Notes: a model not told the origin generated them from the sequence alone. A stretch of 64,000 nt of DNA from Sarcocystis neurona (GCA_000727475.1 KL647288.1:347510-411509); one strand, 5' to 3'. Positions 33,367 through 46,226 are shown, numbered from the stretch's first letter. A program made the numbers and translations.

Positions 33367-34248
33367 TCAACTGCATAAGAAAATATGCGGTGGAGGTTCT
33401 CGCATGTCAGTGAGACGGTTACACGCGTACACCCTGAGAAGATGAGACAGAAAAGAAGTGAGTGAGCGTGCCTGCTCAGTCGTACAGAGAATGCAGACAG
33501 CTGCATGGTATCGAATTCTCTCCGTGTGCGCAGTCGTGTACCCGTCGTTCACATCGGCAGTGCGGACAAAAATATGACTTCTTTCGCTGTGAGGATGAGA
33601 TACACACAGACGAACCGCTAGAATGAAGTTTCTATCCTTCTGAAGCTCCTCTACGCTGGACTGCATTGCAGTGTTCTCTTTGTTCTGCAGATGTATCTGC
33701 CCTTCTTCCTGCTGCAGCTGCCGCTGGTCCTGTTGTTGCTGCTTATCCGGTTTCTGCTGCTGGGCTTGCTGTTCCCGCTGCTGGGGTTGCCGTTCTTGTT
33801 GCTGGTGATGGTCCTGCTGCTGCGTCTGTTGCTGCTGTTGTTGGTGTCCCTGTTGCTGCTGCAGCTGCTCTTCTTGCTGCTGCTGGTGCGGCTCTCCCTG
33901 CTGCTGCTCCTGTTGCTGCTGCTGCTGCTGCTGTTCCTGTTGCTGCTGCTGTTCCTCTTGGCCCTGCTGCTGTTCGTGTTCCTGCTGCTGCCGCTGGCGC
34001 CCCAGTTGATGCTGCTGCTGCTGCCCTTGCTGCTGCGGCCGCTCTTGTTCTTGCGTGTGGCGGTGAGTGTACTGCTGCTGCTGCTGTTGGCGCAGCTGGC
34101 GGTGGAGCAACAGAGAACTTGAGCTGCGCCGCATTTCCCTGGGGAAGGAAATTCTCGCCCCCCTTTTAGAATTTGATCGCAGCTGGGAACTGTCCTCTCG
34201 CCGTTGTCTTTCTGACTCCTGCTGCTCCTCCTGCAGGACGTGCGGCAA
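33367..34248 (-). CDS. Polyglutamine exon, probable exon 3 of the 33-42 kb gene
   Basis: The acceptor GTGTCAG places the exon start at 34248, phase 0, matching the phase-0 donor of the exon at 35723-36335. It encodes a Glu/Arg-rich start (LPHVLQEEQQESERQRRE), a long Gln-rich tract (about 33710-34090) with Glu, His and Arg interruptions, then varied sequence (VEELQKDRNFILAVRL) before the stop at 33367. The exact 3' edge is uncertain because GTAGAG and GTTCGT donor-like sites occur in the last part. Membership in the same gene is an inference from strand, phase and style. Confidence 0.5.
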   Translation of the reverse strand: MPHVLQEEQQESERQRREDSSQLRSNSKRGARISFPREMRRSSSSLLLHRQLRQQQQQQYTHRHTQEQERPQQQGQQQQHQLGRQRQQQEHEQQQGQEEQQQQQEQQQQQQQQEQQQGEPHQQQQEEQLQQQQGHQQQQQQTQQQDHHQQQERQPQQREQQAQQQKPDKQQQQDQRQLQQEEGQIHLQNKENTAMQSSVEELQKDRNFILAVRLCVSHPHSERSHIFVRTADVNDGYTTAHTERIRYHAAVCILCTTEQARSLTSFLSHLLRVYACNRLTDMREPPPHIFLCS

Positions 34249-34249
34249 C

Positions 34250-35722
34250 TGACACGTACAGATTCGAGGAGGAATACACGCAGCTCGCAACTCTCCCCCA
34301 CATACACATCTGTGCATATACGTGTACATATACGCATGCGTGTGGAGCTTACTTTTACAAAAATATGTGTGTCTGTGAAGAGTAGGACGTTTCAGAATCT
34401 AGGCAAGCAGACACAATCATCTTCATTTCCACATACGTGTGTAAAAGCGAGGAGACGCGTGTGACCCAGGAATTGAACTGATACACCTACTCAGAGTCTG
34501 CCAGCCCCTGCACCCTCTGCACGCGTGCATACCTCTGCATATCTTTATCTGTCTAAAACATGTCGTAGAGTCACAGTTCTGATATTTTCCTGCGCCATAC
34601 ATAGACATGTACTTGAACAGCTCCCTCGCTATTTTGCCCTTTCTCTGTCTTTGTGTCTCTGCAAATGTACATATACATGTATATGTGTGTACACCAGGCA
34701 TGCACAGAGTTTTACATATAAACGTGACTGTATATATACATGCCTGCATCTCGTCTACGCATCTGTCTTTTCTCTCTCTATCTATTTCTGTCTCCCGGTT
34801 TCTTTTGTTCTCGATCAGGTTCCTCCCCATCTTTATACTGTACACACGCACAGAGATATATGTGTATATATATGTATACACACCTACATCTGCATATACA
34901 TATGCATATGAATATTTCCACATAAGAAGGGAGATGGATCACTCAGAAATTGAGACGCCTCTGCTTCCTGCCTTGCCCCGAAGATGCTCTGAAGCTGCCA
35001 GTCTGAATGAATTCCCTTCAAGTTAGGGGGCAAACAAATGACAACACATCCACGAATAGAGCCTTGGACATGCAGAACCCTCTGCCTGCCTCACGCAAAT
35101 ACATATATATATATATATGTGTATACACATACATATATATACATCTACATATATGTGTGTATACACATACATATATATATATATACATATACATATACAT
35201 ATACATATGTATATATATATATACACGCACATAAATACAAATATGCGTGTATTCATACGTCGAGCTAGTTGATATCTCACGCACATATGTCCATGTAGAT
35301 ATAAGTTTAACTTTATGTATACATATGTATATAAATATGTAAACGTAAAGATATGCACATGCGTAATTGTATACGCAGGGATGCTAGATACCTCATGTAT
35401 GTATGTATGCACGTATGTATGTGTGTGGATATATATATATATATATGTACACGCATGTAAATATACATATATATGTGTCTTTGCAGACACCACATATATA
35501 TACGTACATGTATGAGCAGATGAATGAGCAGATACTGTAAGCAGGTGTACACCAACGTGCCTTTACGCGCACAGGCGTAAACACAAACATAGACACAGAG
35601 ACACGTATATATGTATAAAGCTGTATTGTCGAATTACAAGCGTTGGATATATACATCTTTAGGTCTACGAGTGTGTGGCTAGGGTGTAGAGAAACTGCAG
35701 GTAAGCCTCCGTAAAGAATTAC
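34250..35722. other. TA-rich intron-like region
   Basis: Contains TATATG/ACATAT tracts (34300-34370, 34650-34920 and 35100-35520) between two minus-strand exons. No convincing coding sequence is seen. Confidence 0.6.
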
Positions 35723-36335
35723 TTGCTGATCAGGAGATATGCATCGGAACCGCAGCTTCTCGTGCGGCAGCAGATGCGTCGTCGCCTTCTCAAAGCAGTG
35801 CATGCGTCGCGCTGCAGCCAGCTGCCCGTGCTGCTGCAGGGCCTGCTGCATGGGGTCCTGCACGAGCAGGAAGAACAACCTATAGCGACGTGTGATCAGT
35901 TTCTTCACAAGGAGATGCAGCAGCTGCAACGTCTCGCGCAAACCTGCCGACATCCCCTTGGCTGCTGCTGCTGCTTCTTCTTCATTAAGTCGCTGTTGTG
36001 CTGCTGCGGCTGCTCCGCGCCACTCCTGCAGCTCCGCAGCAGCAGCCGCTGCTGATGCCGGCTGCTGGTGTTGTTCCTTCTTCTTCTCCTTCTCATTTGC
36101 CTCTGCGGGCTGTCCCGCTTCTGCTGCCGCGCAGGCGAGCCTCAGCTGCCGCCACGCGTGCCTCTGCTGCGTATGCCGCATGCACCGCTGCAGCTGCAGC
36201 AACCCCCGAGCCAGGCATTCCGGTCTCGCAGCAGCGGCAGCAGCATCGCGAGGCTTCTCGCCCTGTGGCAGCAGATGAAGTAAGGAGGCACTCCTCTGCA
36301 GCAGTCGCTCTTCGAATGCTAGGAATTTCTTCTGC
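35723..36335 (-). CDS. Probable exon 2 of the 33-42 kb polyglutamine gene
   Basis: The acceptor TGGCGCAG puts the start at 36335 (one base completing an AGG codon). The donor CAA|GTAATT puts the end at 35723, for 613 nt. The protein is charged, Ala/Gln/Leu-rich and helical in character (QKKFLAFEERLLQR, LARGLLQLQRCMRH, LLVKKLITRRYRLFFL). Joined to the previous exon it reads AWQLHVR|QKKFLAFEERLL without a phase break. The A..W..H.R..K spacing is reminiscent of Sfi1-type centrin-binding repeats, but this is only a suggestion. Confidence 0.6.
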
Positions 36336-38307
36336 CTGCGCCAGCACACAGTCGCATGCAAGCCACGCCCCACAGCAGACCCCGTGCAAGCGTGACCCCA
36401 CGTTACATTGCTGCTTCCTCTGCATGCATGAAAAAGTATTTTCACGTCGGTTCCAATCGAATATGGCAGTGTGCGGCAGCATCTGGTTCAGGTGAAAACT
36501 TATCCACACACACACACACGGTCTCAACTCATGAAAGAGGAAACGCGATGTCTGCAAGCATGTAGTGCAGCTGCCCCCTGCGTCTTCCACGTAGGGGCCT
36601 CTCCCCGTCACCGCTGCGCGGCGTAGACATCTGCAGTAGCCCAAGCCCTGCGTCCCTGGCATGCAAAAAACATGCACATCTTCGTAAACAACATACGCAC
36701 GCACATACAGACGCTGACACAAAAATTCTTGTGTTTCTCCCCGGACCCAGCAGCGATGCTTTTCTTCCCATCCGAGAGACTCTCCTGTGTGCGTAGACAG
36801 AGACCCTCAATCGTCGCTATGAAGTGCACTTTCCATGCACCAGCTATCAAACATCCCTGTCTGTGCAGCACCCCCGCTTTGCACCTCCATTTGCCGACGC
36901 AAGGGGGAACTCCGCGTTGCCACAGACGTCGCATGCGTCTGCGTTGCTGAGAAAGTCGTCAGTGTTAGCTGCGACACGTCTTTGTGCCGGGCAGCAGTAT
37001 CCCCCCACACAGGAGCAACCCAGCATGATATACACAGAAAAAGACATACGTGTATATGCACAAATATATAGATGCACGTGTTGCACGTGCGACATGGGAA
37101 GACACACACAGAAAGAGCGAAAGACAGATACGCATGTGTAAGAAATGTCCACGTAAGTGCGTAAGGCAGAAGAAAAAGAAGTGTCGGGGAGCAGGCGAAG
37201 CACTGCGGTGTCGACCCACGGGATTCGTGTAGTGTACGGCTGTCTACAGACAGACACTTCACACGCGCGCGTCTACGGCATTTCCTCGTAAACCCCCATG
37301 AAATAAAAGAGAGCAGGGGACGCAGGGGGAAGGCGGCGAGGGAGAGACACCAAGACACATAGAGGGGGAGACGAGACGCGGGGAGACACCGGGACGGGAG
37401 ACGCCCAGGCCCACACATATATGCGAAGACGCATTTCTACGCATACTTTCGAGAAGCACTTTGCTAGAGAAGTACGCATATAGAAGCGTGAGTTCCCAAG
37501 TCAGCAGCAACACAGGTGTGAATAGGGGGTGAATGGCTTGCGAGCGGATGGACGCGTGACACGCCGCCACACACACCTGCGAATCTCCCCCTCCTTATCT
37601 GTCCTGCCCTCTCTTGGGGCCCTTTTTTCCTCCTCTTCGTCCTCCCTGTCTTGTCCCTCCCCTTCTGGCTGTAGACACATATGTATGTAGACACGCGTGT
37701 GTGTGCAGAAGCCAATGCGTTTGCACCTGGTGGCGTATATGTGTACGTCTGTGGGCCTTAACACATTCATGTATAGAAAGGTAGAAATAGATACAGTTAC
37801 GAATATACACGTGCATAGATACAGATTCTTGCATACACGTACATACGTACGTACACCTATAGACATATACATACATATCCATACGTACATAGGTATGTAT
37901 ATGTATATATACCTGTTTACACATACAAATCTACGTGTAGATACATGCGTCTATACACACACGTGTATACAGATACACATATATAAACCTCTTGAAAATG
38001 TAAACTTTGTTCCTACCTGACCGGATAAACGCACAGACTCTCTCTCTCTATATATATCTATATATATACATACGTGTATATGTATATCTGCATGAATGTG
38101 TGTGAGAGGGTCTGTTGAGAAAATATGTATATATGTGTGTATACATATATGTGTAGCTGTGTAGCTGAACGAAGGTATGTACGCATTCAGAAATATGTGT
38201 AAAACTCGGTGAATATACACTGCTATATGCATATATGCGCATATATATATATGTACAGGTATGTATGAACACCCACACCAATATGTGTGTGAACTGATAT
38301 GTTAAAC

Positions 38308-38341
<34 letters not shown>

Positions 38342-38572
38342 GTATACGTTGGCGTGTAAGTGAGGGTGGAGAGATGTAGCATTCGGCGAGCAACAGACAC
38401 AGCAGTACACCTTTTCAATAGACAGGTATATAAAGTGTGCACGTTTGGGAGTGTGACCTGCTTCTCTCTATAAACTTTTACACATATATGTATGGGTGTG
38501 TGTACCTAGGCGCCAAGGAAGGATTCCGTTCTGCATGTCTACTTTGACGTGTGGCGTAGCTGTTTTTCTCAC
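36336..38572 (-). other. Intron of the 33-42 kb minus-strand gene
   Basis: 2237 bp bounded by donor GTCAG|GTGAGA at 38573/38572 and acceptor TGGCGCAG at 36336. Much of 37670-38500 is TA-rich satellite. 37310-37400 has GGGGAGACG-type purine repeats. Nothing in it looks coding on either strand. Confidence 0.6.
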
Positions 38573-41027
38573 CTGACGTGTAGCTGCCACGCTTCGACCG
38601 CGTGTTGGAGCCGTACGTGTGAGGGCTTCTTAAGGGCTTCCACGAGGACTGCAGCAGCGGCAGCAGCATTTCGTTCTTTCGATCTCGTGCCTCTTTCGTC
38701 TACACGAAACACTCCTAGGCTGCGGACCGTCCTCTCCTCGGCCAACAGCTGCTGCATCACTTTCTGTTGCTGCCGTTGTTGCTCTCGCTGCTGCTGCTGT
38801 TGCTGTTGTTGCTCCCGTTGCTGCTGCTGCTGTTGTTGCTGTCGTTGCTGCTGCTGCTGTCGCTGTTGCCGTTGCTGCTGCTCCTCTCTCTGTTGCTGTC
38901 CCTGCTGAAGGTGCTGCGAGACAGAGCGCGCGGCTTTTTTTTCTCCTCTGCGGCGGTAAAGGCAGAGTTTCAAAGCGAGAAATGCGTCAGCTGCAGCACG
39001 CCCCGTGGTGTACTTTGCTGCTACCAACAGCAACAATTTCCCTGCCAGAAGTGTCCGCAGCGACTCTCCAGATTCTTTCTCGTCCTGTTCTTTTTCCGCC
39101 TTTGCTGCTGCCTCTGCCTTTTGTGCAGCAGTCGTACGGGACGCCAGGAATGCTGCTCCGGTTCCTCTTTGATTTTCCAGCTGCGGAGTTTTCAAGCGCA
39201 CTACTTGTTGTTCACATGCTTTTTCTCTGCTGCAACAGGACGGCTGCAAGTGAGCAGAAAAAACAGATAGCTGCTGCTGCTGTTGTATCTCTCGTCCTTC
39301 GCCTGCCAGTTCCGTTGCTCCTGCTGCAGACCGCATCTCCCCTGTGCTGCCTTTCCTACCCGTTGCTGCTCGTCTTCCTCTTGCTGTTCGAGCTGCTGCC
39401 GCTGCGGTGGAGACTGCTGCTGTAGGTGTCCTCGGCAGAACGTCCCGTGGAGGCTCCCTCTTCCGCCGCTGCTGCTGCTGCGACATCTCACCTCCATGAC
39501 GCAGGGTCTTCGAGTCAGCTGCCGCTGCTGCTGCTTCTTCACGCAGGGGGTTTTCTACAGTTGGTCCTGCTGCTGCTGCTGAATGCCCACCGGCTGCTGC
39601 GTTCCGCCGTCCTGCTGCTGCGGTTGCCGGTGCTGCTGCACGCCCGCCCTCTGTTTCTGCTGCCCCTGACGCCGCGTGGACAACTCTCGCTGCTACTGCT
39701 GTTGTTCGTCGGCCGCTTGCTGCTGCTGTTTCTTGTGCCGCCTCCTCGGCTTCCCCCCCACGAGGCGCGACGTTGTTAACTGCAGCTCTTGTTGCAGCGG
39801 AAAAATCCCTACTAGACCTTAGCGAGCAGCAACTCGAGCGCCGGGTCAGGCAAGCCTGCTCTCTGCTGCAGCAGCAACAGCAACGTCTTGCAGCTGCAGC
39901 CTTGTGTGAAGGAGTTGCTGCCTGTTGCCCGCGCAGCAGCGCATGCGTCACCGATGCAACAGCAGCAGCCGCAGATGTGGCCGCCGCAGCGGACTCTGCA
40001 GCCGCCTCTGGGGCTGCAACAGCAGCATTCGTGAAGCAGACGCAGGAAGCAGAGACAGAGCCAGCAGCAGCAAGATGCAGCGAACCAGCAGAAGGTCGTG
40101 CAGAGCTGCGCGCAGCAGCTGAAGCACCTGCGTCTTGCAGGGATGGGAGAAGGGAGGAAGGGTCTGGCGCCCTGGTGTGCAAGAACAAAGAAGCAGCAGC
40201 AGCTGACAGACCGGGGGGAACCGAATTTCTCCTGCTGCTTTGCTGTAGGTTAGCAAAAGAAGCAGCAGCAGCTGCTGCTTCGTCTGTCTCTGATATTCTT
40301 CGAGCCCACGGTGACTGATCTTTGTAGTACGACTGCGGTCCCAAGTACGCCTCCTGCAGAAGCTTAGGCTGCTGCTGCGGCTGTTGCACACAAAGAATCG
40401 ACTGCTCCTCCTGATCCACACACATATACGTCACCGTCTGCTGTAGCTGTCCGGCCTGTTCCTGCTGCTGTTGCTGCTGTTGCTGCTGTTGCTGTTGCTG
40501 CCGCTGCTGCTGTTGCTGCTGTTGCTGTGGTTGCTGCTGTTGGTGTTGCTGCTGCTTCTGTTGCTGCTGTTGCTGTGGTTGCTGCTGCTGCTGTTGCTGT
40601 TGCTGCTGTTGCTGTGGTTGCTGCTGCTGCTGTTGCTGCTGNNNNNNNNNNNNNNNNNNNNNNNNNNNNNNNNNNNNNNNNNNNNNNNNNNNNNNNNNNN
40701 NNNNNNNNNNNNNNNNNNNNNNNNNNNNNNNNNNNNNNNNNNNNNNNNNNNNNNNNNNNNNNNNNNNNNNNNNNNNNNNNNNNNNNNNNNNNNNNNNNNN
40801 NNNNNNNNNNNNNNNNNNNNNNNNNNNNNNNNNNNNNNNNNNNNNNNNNNNNNNNNNNNNNNNNNNNNNNNNNNNNNNNNNNNNNNNNNNNNNNNNNNNN
40901 NNNNNNNNNNNNNNNNNNNNNNNNNNNNNNNNNNNNNNNNNNNNNNNNNNNNNNNNNNNNNNNNNNNNNNNNNNNNNNNNNNNNNNNNNNNNNNNNNNNN
41001 NNNNNNNNNNNNNNNNNNNNNNNTGCT

Positions 41028-41073
<46 letters not shown>

Positions 41074-41919
41074 TTGCTGCTGCTGTTGCTGCTGTTGCTG
41101 TTGCTGCTGTTGTTGCTGTTGCTGTTGTTGCTGTTGCTGTTGTTGCTGTTGTTGCTGCTGCATCATTCCTATCCCTTTTTCTGCTGCAACACCTCTCGTA
41201 GCAGAGAATGACCACTGCTTCAGCTGCTGAGTCTTAAGCCGCAGGCGGACAGGGTAAGGGGTTGCATTCTCGTTTTCCTGTCGTTTTTTCCACTGTGGGC
41301 AGCCTTGCAGCAGGCGGAAGAACTGCTGCAGACGTCGCTGCAGCACACACCGCAGTTGCGCCGCAAGCAGCAGGGAAGCGCAGTGCAAATTTTTTCCTGC
41401 GGCGGTTTCCCTTTGCTGCTGCTGCTGCTGCCTTCGAGGCGACGGCAAAGTCGAGCAGCTGCCGCAGCGGGAGGAAAAGGTGCTGCTGTGCGACTGCTTC
41501 TGGAGGCAGGAGAGTGCCTCACTCGGGGAGGCCGGAGCAGCAACAGCAGCAGCAGCCGAGACAGGAAGGGAAGAGGTGGAAGCAGGAGAAGAACAGGCAG
41601 CAGCAGCAGCAGAGGGGGCTAAAGAAGAACGTCCCCAGGCGTACTGCTGCTGCTGCTGCTGGCGCCGAGGGCAGGAAGCGCAAGTGGCAGCAGGAGAGGA
41701 AGTGGACCACGCCGCAGCAAAGGAAAAGCTGCTGCTGCTGCTGCTTCTCGTCCTTCTCCTCCCTCTTTGGCTTCTGCTGCTTCCCTGCTGCAATTCACGA
41801 GAAACTTCAGAAGCCGAAGGTCCTGCGGCTTCACAACATTTCCACAGGAAGTAGAAGGACAAATTTCTTTCAAAGGTGTCGCCTACACACTTCAGGCACA
41901 ACTGATGACTCGGCCACAC
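38573..41919 (-). CDS. Large Gln/Ala/Ser-rich protein exon, interrupted by assembly gap
   Basis: The minus frame is open from about 41919 to 38573 except for the N run at 40642-41023. The upstream ORF begins with GTG and has no ATG before the poly-Gln (ATG pair near 41160), so the true 5' edge is probably a splice acceptor or an upstream exon. Order: basic Ser-rich start with LQRRLQQFFRLLQ; poly-Gln of more than 90 residues plus the gap; varied segment (VTYMCVDQEEQSILCVQQ); long Ala/Ser region; a charged helical part (LLLVAAKYTTGRAAADAFLALKLCLYRRR); a second poly-Gln; then VMQQLLAEERTVRSLGVF to AWQLHVR. The ORF stop TGA lies inside the donor AG|GTGAGA, so the exon ends at 38573. No known domain is certain. 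Confidence 0.65.
40463..41160 (-). repeat. Poly-Gln (CAG/CAA) tract spanning assembly gap
   Basis: On the minus strand CAG with interspersed CAA, and some CCA/AAG/CAC (Pro, Lys, His) at the downstream side, run on both sides of 382 N. At least 105 codons are visible, and the true length is unknown. Confidence 0.95.
40642..41023. other. Assembly gap (382 N) inside poly-Gln
   Basis: Run of N. Both flanks are CTG/TTG repeats of the same coding frame. 382 is not a multiple of three, so the stated gap size does not preserve frame and is probably an estimate. Confidence 1.
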
Positions 41920-42416
41920 TACTTTCGTCTACTAGTCCACATGCATGCAGTTTTGTGTGTACCTATATATGCTGTCCATATATATATATATAAAGAGAGG
42001 AAGAGAGAAGAAGACATGGAGAGGGGAAGGCAAAGGCAGGAAGGCAAAGATAAGAAGGAGAAGATCTACGTCTTTCATACAACCACGTCTGTTCATATAT
42101 CAGGTATGCATGCATGCGTCTGCCCACACATACTCATCTGTACAGACAAATGTATATATATATATAACGAATATGAGTATATATATATATAGAGAGAGAG
42201 AGCCTTAGTGTTTTCTGTAAATACAGTAGACATCTGTATATCGAGATAATGATGCGCATATATATATATATATATATATTTGTGTATGTAGGTTTGTATA
42301 AGTGTCGATATATATTAACTAGTGGGTGCGGGTATAGAACAGCCAGTTCACATATGGATGTAGATATGTATAAACTGCTTGGTATATCTGTGCATCGCTT
42401 GTAATGCGGGCGAGCC

Positions 42417-42950
42417 TCACTTGCTGTTGTCCCGTTGGCGAAGTCCTCGCTGGGCTGCAGCTGCTGTTGTCTCTCGTTTCGTCTCGCTTTGCTGCTGTTC
42501 CCGTTGCTGTTGCTGCTGCAGGTGCTGCTGCTGCTGCATTCCCACGCACGCCCGGACTTTTCTTTCTGTTCGGGCTGCTTCTTCTTTCTGCTGCTGCTGC
42601 GGCAGGCAGCTCGTGCGGCGTCTGTTTGCCGTCTCTGTTGCTGTGGGAACCTCCCGTTGCTGCTGCTGCTGTGGCCCCGTGAAGTGCTTCCCTGCCCCTG
42701 CTGCTGCGGCGTGTAACGCAGTCTCCCGCTGCTCGCACATGCGGCCCCTGACGACTGCTGCTGTGGTGCGCTGCTGCTGCTGCGGCACTTCCGCCGCCTG
42801 CGTAGTTGCTGCTGCCTGCTGCGGCTGCTGCTGCATGTGGTGACGTGAACCCGGCGCTGCTGCTGCTCCACCCCCTGTTGCCTGCGACGCCCGTTTCTCT
42901 GTGTGTCGGGCTGCGAAGGTAATACACCAGGCAGAATGTTGAACAAAACA
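42417..42950 (-). CDS. Candidate 5' exon, Gln/Ala/Arg-rich
   Basis: CTG-rich on the plus strand and CAG-rich on the minus strand, with three minus frames partly open. The frame stopping at 42417 has the most varied content (KHFTGP, REVPTATETANRRRTSC), and its stop overlaps a donor-like AA|GTGAGG, as with proven exon ends here. It could be an upstream exon of the 33-42 kb gene. No start codon or phase match to that exon is demonstrated. Confidence 0.3.
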   Translation of the reverse strand, partial: CFVQHSAWCITFAARHTEKRASQATGGGAAAAPGSRHHMQQQPQQAAATTQAAEVPQQQQRTTAAVVRGRMCEQRETALHAAAAGAGKHFTGPQQQQQREVPTATETANRRRTSCLPQQQQKEEAARTERKVRACVGMQQQQHLQQQQQREQQQSETKRETTAAAAQRGLRQRDNSK

Positions 42951-42959
42951 GCAGCAACA

Positions 42960-44300
42960 TGTCACAAAGACGCATTTAAAAAGCAGGCTTCCCTGGAGAA
43001 TTAAATGGCACATACACGTATACATGTACACGTTACACGTATGCATATAATGTGCTTTCACATATATACTATATATATGGATATGTTTAGCTACCGCTAC
43101 ATATATCTATCCACATATATATATGTATGAAACAAACGCGTTAACACGTGTATATACACACGTGTACGCATACATGTAGACATACATATATACATATATA
43201 TACATATATATATATATATGTGTACACGTATACAGTTACCCATTCTCCTATATGTATGTATATATATGTGTATATATGTATATATACGCTTTTACACATG
43301 TTGGTGTATATACACGCATGAGTATATATACACATTTATATATATATATGTACGCGAATGTATGAACATATAGTTGTATATATATGGCGAGTTGCACCGA
43401 CAGATATATAGGGAAAATAGATGCAAACACAGAGAGAATCAGTGAGAATTCATGTACCCTTCCACGTATATATATACGTATAAATATATATATATATATA
43501 TGTTTGTGTATATACCCACTAAGAGCTACGCCCATATATATAATGTATACATACGTACAATTGCAGATATATACATATATATGTGTACATACCTGTCCAA
43601 ATGCTGTTAATCATCAGTCTCCATATATATATACATATTTACAAGTATATATATATATGTATATTTATACACGAATAGAGAGACGTAGATAGAGGAAGAC
43701 GTGAAGATAAGTAAGTGACCATAAAAAAAATATATGTATATATACTTCTGCATGTATTTGATTCTCTGTGAAGCTTCATAACTACTCACGGGTATACATA
43801 TATATATATATATATATTTGCCTACGGTTACAGCTCTATATGTGTGCATCTATTTTTCCTTACCGGTACAGCCCTCTTTCTCTCTCTGAATATACATATA
43901 TATATGTATATATAAATGTATACATCCACACGTACGGAGGCACACCCTTCTACGATCAATACATATATATATGTTCTGGAGTGAATATATTTATTTATAT
44001 ATGCCTATACATATATACATAAACATATATACATAAACATATATACAAGTTTTCAATGATATACATATATGTAAGTATCGATGTGCAGGTATATCTGTTC
44101 TGGAGTCTATATATATACACATGTATACACACACATATATACATCTATATACCCACGCATATCCACCAAACGTATACATATATATATATTTTAATCTGTA
44201 GCATTTAGTGCTATATATACGTGTAGAGAGTGAGACGTGTGGTCGTTTCTGAGCGTATATATGGGAAGATTTATGAAGAGGTCTCTTTTTACTGCCGTGG
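42960..44300. repeat. TA-rich alternating purine-pyrimidine region
   Basis: About 1.3 kb almost wholly of ATATAT, ACATAT and GTATAT blocks with short unique spacers. No coding frame is credible. It separates the 33-43 kb minus-strand block from the polypyrimidine array. Confidence 0.85.
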
Positions 44301-44469
44301 ACATGCAGATATGTGCTGCACGAAGAAGAAGAAGTGTTCCGAAGAAAAGGGGCTCTGCATGCGTGAGTCTGGCAGTCTTCGGAAAGGCAGTTTTTTGAGC
44401 CCCGCCAGACTCTCGCGCGGACGTGTTGACTGCTGCGTCGGGGGGTTTCTCTTCGGACAGTTCTTCACC

Positions 44470-44975
44470 CCCTCACTTGTCCCCCCTCTCCATCTCTCCG
44501 TATTCTCCTCTTCGAATCCCGCAGTCCCCCTTCTTCTCCCCGTCTCCCCGTCTCGCTGCATCCCCCTCTCCCCGTCTCCCCGTCTCCATGTGTTCCCGTC
44601 TTGCTGTCTCCCTGCCTTTCCGGCTCCCCGTCTCGCTGTCTCCCTGCCTTCCCGTCTCCCCCTCTCCGTGTCTCCCCCGTCTCCCTGCCTTCCCATCTCC
44701 CTGTCTTCCCCCTCCCCGTCTCGCTGTCTCCCTATCTTCCCGTCCCCGTGTGTTCCCCTCTCCCCGTCTCCGTGTCTCCCCGTCTCGCTGTCTCCACGTC
44801 TTCCCCTCCCCCCGCCTCCCCGTCTTCGCGTCTCGCTGTCTCCCTGTCTTTCCGTCCCCATGTGCTCCCATCCCCATGTGTTCCCGTCTCCCTGCCTTCC
44901 CATCTCCCCATCTCCCTGTCTTGCCGTCCTCCTGCCTCCCCATCTCCCCGTCTCCGTGTCTCGCTGTTCTCTTCG
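44470..44975. repeat. Polypyrimidine CCCGTCTCC minisatellite
   Basis: About 500 bp of degenerate CCCGTCTCCCTGCCTTC and CCGTCTCGCTGTCTCC units. It is the reverse complement of the GGGAGACGGG core seen at 16200-17105. All frames are open and give Ser/Pro/Leu or Arg/Gly/Asp repeats, so the ORFs here are artefacts of composition. Confidence 0.9.
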
Positions 44976-45039
44976 CGTCACGTGCGCGCTTCACGGCCTG
45001 CGTCTTCTGTGCTGCAGAGGACTTCTCTCCGTCTCTATG

Positions 45040-46200
45040 TGGACATCCACATACATTACACCCGTATATTCATGTACGTACGTGTACCCCTACTTATAGA
45101 CACTCGCGCATGGTTATTTTCCCCCTCTGTGTCTCTACCTTCCTAAACACGCGTAGTATATATATGTGTCGCCCTGTCTCGAGGAAATATATAGAGGCGG
45201 GAGTGGGAGTATATGTGTGGGTGTGTGTCTCTCTCTCTGCAAATATACAGATATGTGTACGTGTGGACGTAGATGTGTATACGCATGCGTACTTGTATCT
45301 CCCTACCTACCTGTATCTCTATCTATCTATATATATACATGAACCGTCGTCTTTGTCTCTCTCCCTACATATGTATATGTAGGCATACGCATATCGACTT
45401 ATATCTCTCCACATATATCTTTCTCTACACACATCTATATATATACATTGAACAGCCGTTTATATCTCTTTCTCTTCCTGCATTCCTATACACATATATG
45501 TATGGACACACACATACGTAGGCATACACATATGTATTTATATCAGTCTATATATATATATATATAACTCGTCGTCTCCTTTTCTGCGTCTTTCTCTACT
45601 TTCCCGCATGCACACGTATATGTAGATGTCCTGAGACTTATTTGCGAAGGACGTTGATTTGTGAGGAGCCTTCGGTTATATGCAGCAGCTGAAAGTACCA
45701 ACTTTTGAACTTCCTGGCATGTTATGCAGCATCGGGCACAGGGTTGCTTACTCTACTCATACATGCGCACACATACCACTGCCCGCGGACTACGCTTATG
45801 CATCTCTATCTATCGACGAATCTCCCTACCTATATATCTATCTACCTATATATCTGTCTGCCTCTATAGACATATATGTACCTATATGTCCCTCTCTATA
45901 TATATTGTGCGTGTGTCTACCTCTTTATATATGTCTGCGCGTGTCTATATATCTGTCTCTCTATACACACATATATGTGTGTGTCCAGGTTTGAATAGTA
46001 GACTTGCCGGTGCCTACATATGAATGTACGTATGTAGAGATATCCCTGTCCAGGGAAGTACGTGTATAGGTGTGCAAGTTTCTGTCTATCTCTGTAGAGG
46101 ATGCGCACACGTATAGAGAGACGGAGAGACATAAAGTACGTCTTCGTCTATATGTTTGTGCGTCTGCATATGTGCCGACAAGAGGAGAAGGGAGAGACGG
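45040..46200. repeat. TA-rich satellite-like region
   Basis: TATATA/CTATCT blocks with short unique stretches. Nothing coding is recognised. Confidence 0.7.
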
Positions 46201-46226
46201 GGACACACACACAGAAGTGAAGCGGA

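Noticed and set aside
34440..34510. tRNA-like T-arm (GTTCAATTCC on the minus strand)
   Set aside because: The flanking stem does not pair and no acceptor stem or D-arm can be drawn.
44230..45382. Plus and minus frames of 230-320 codons
   Set aside because: Polypyrimidine minisatellite open in all frames.
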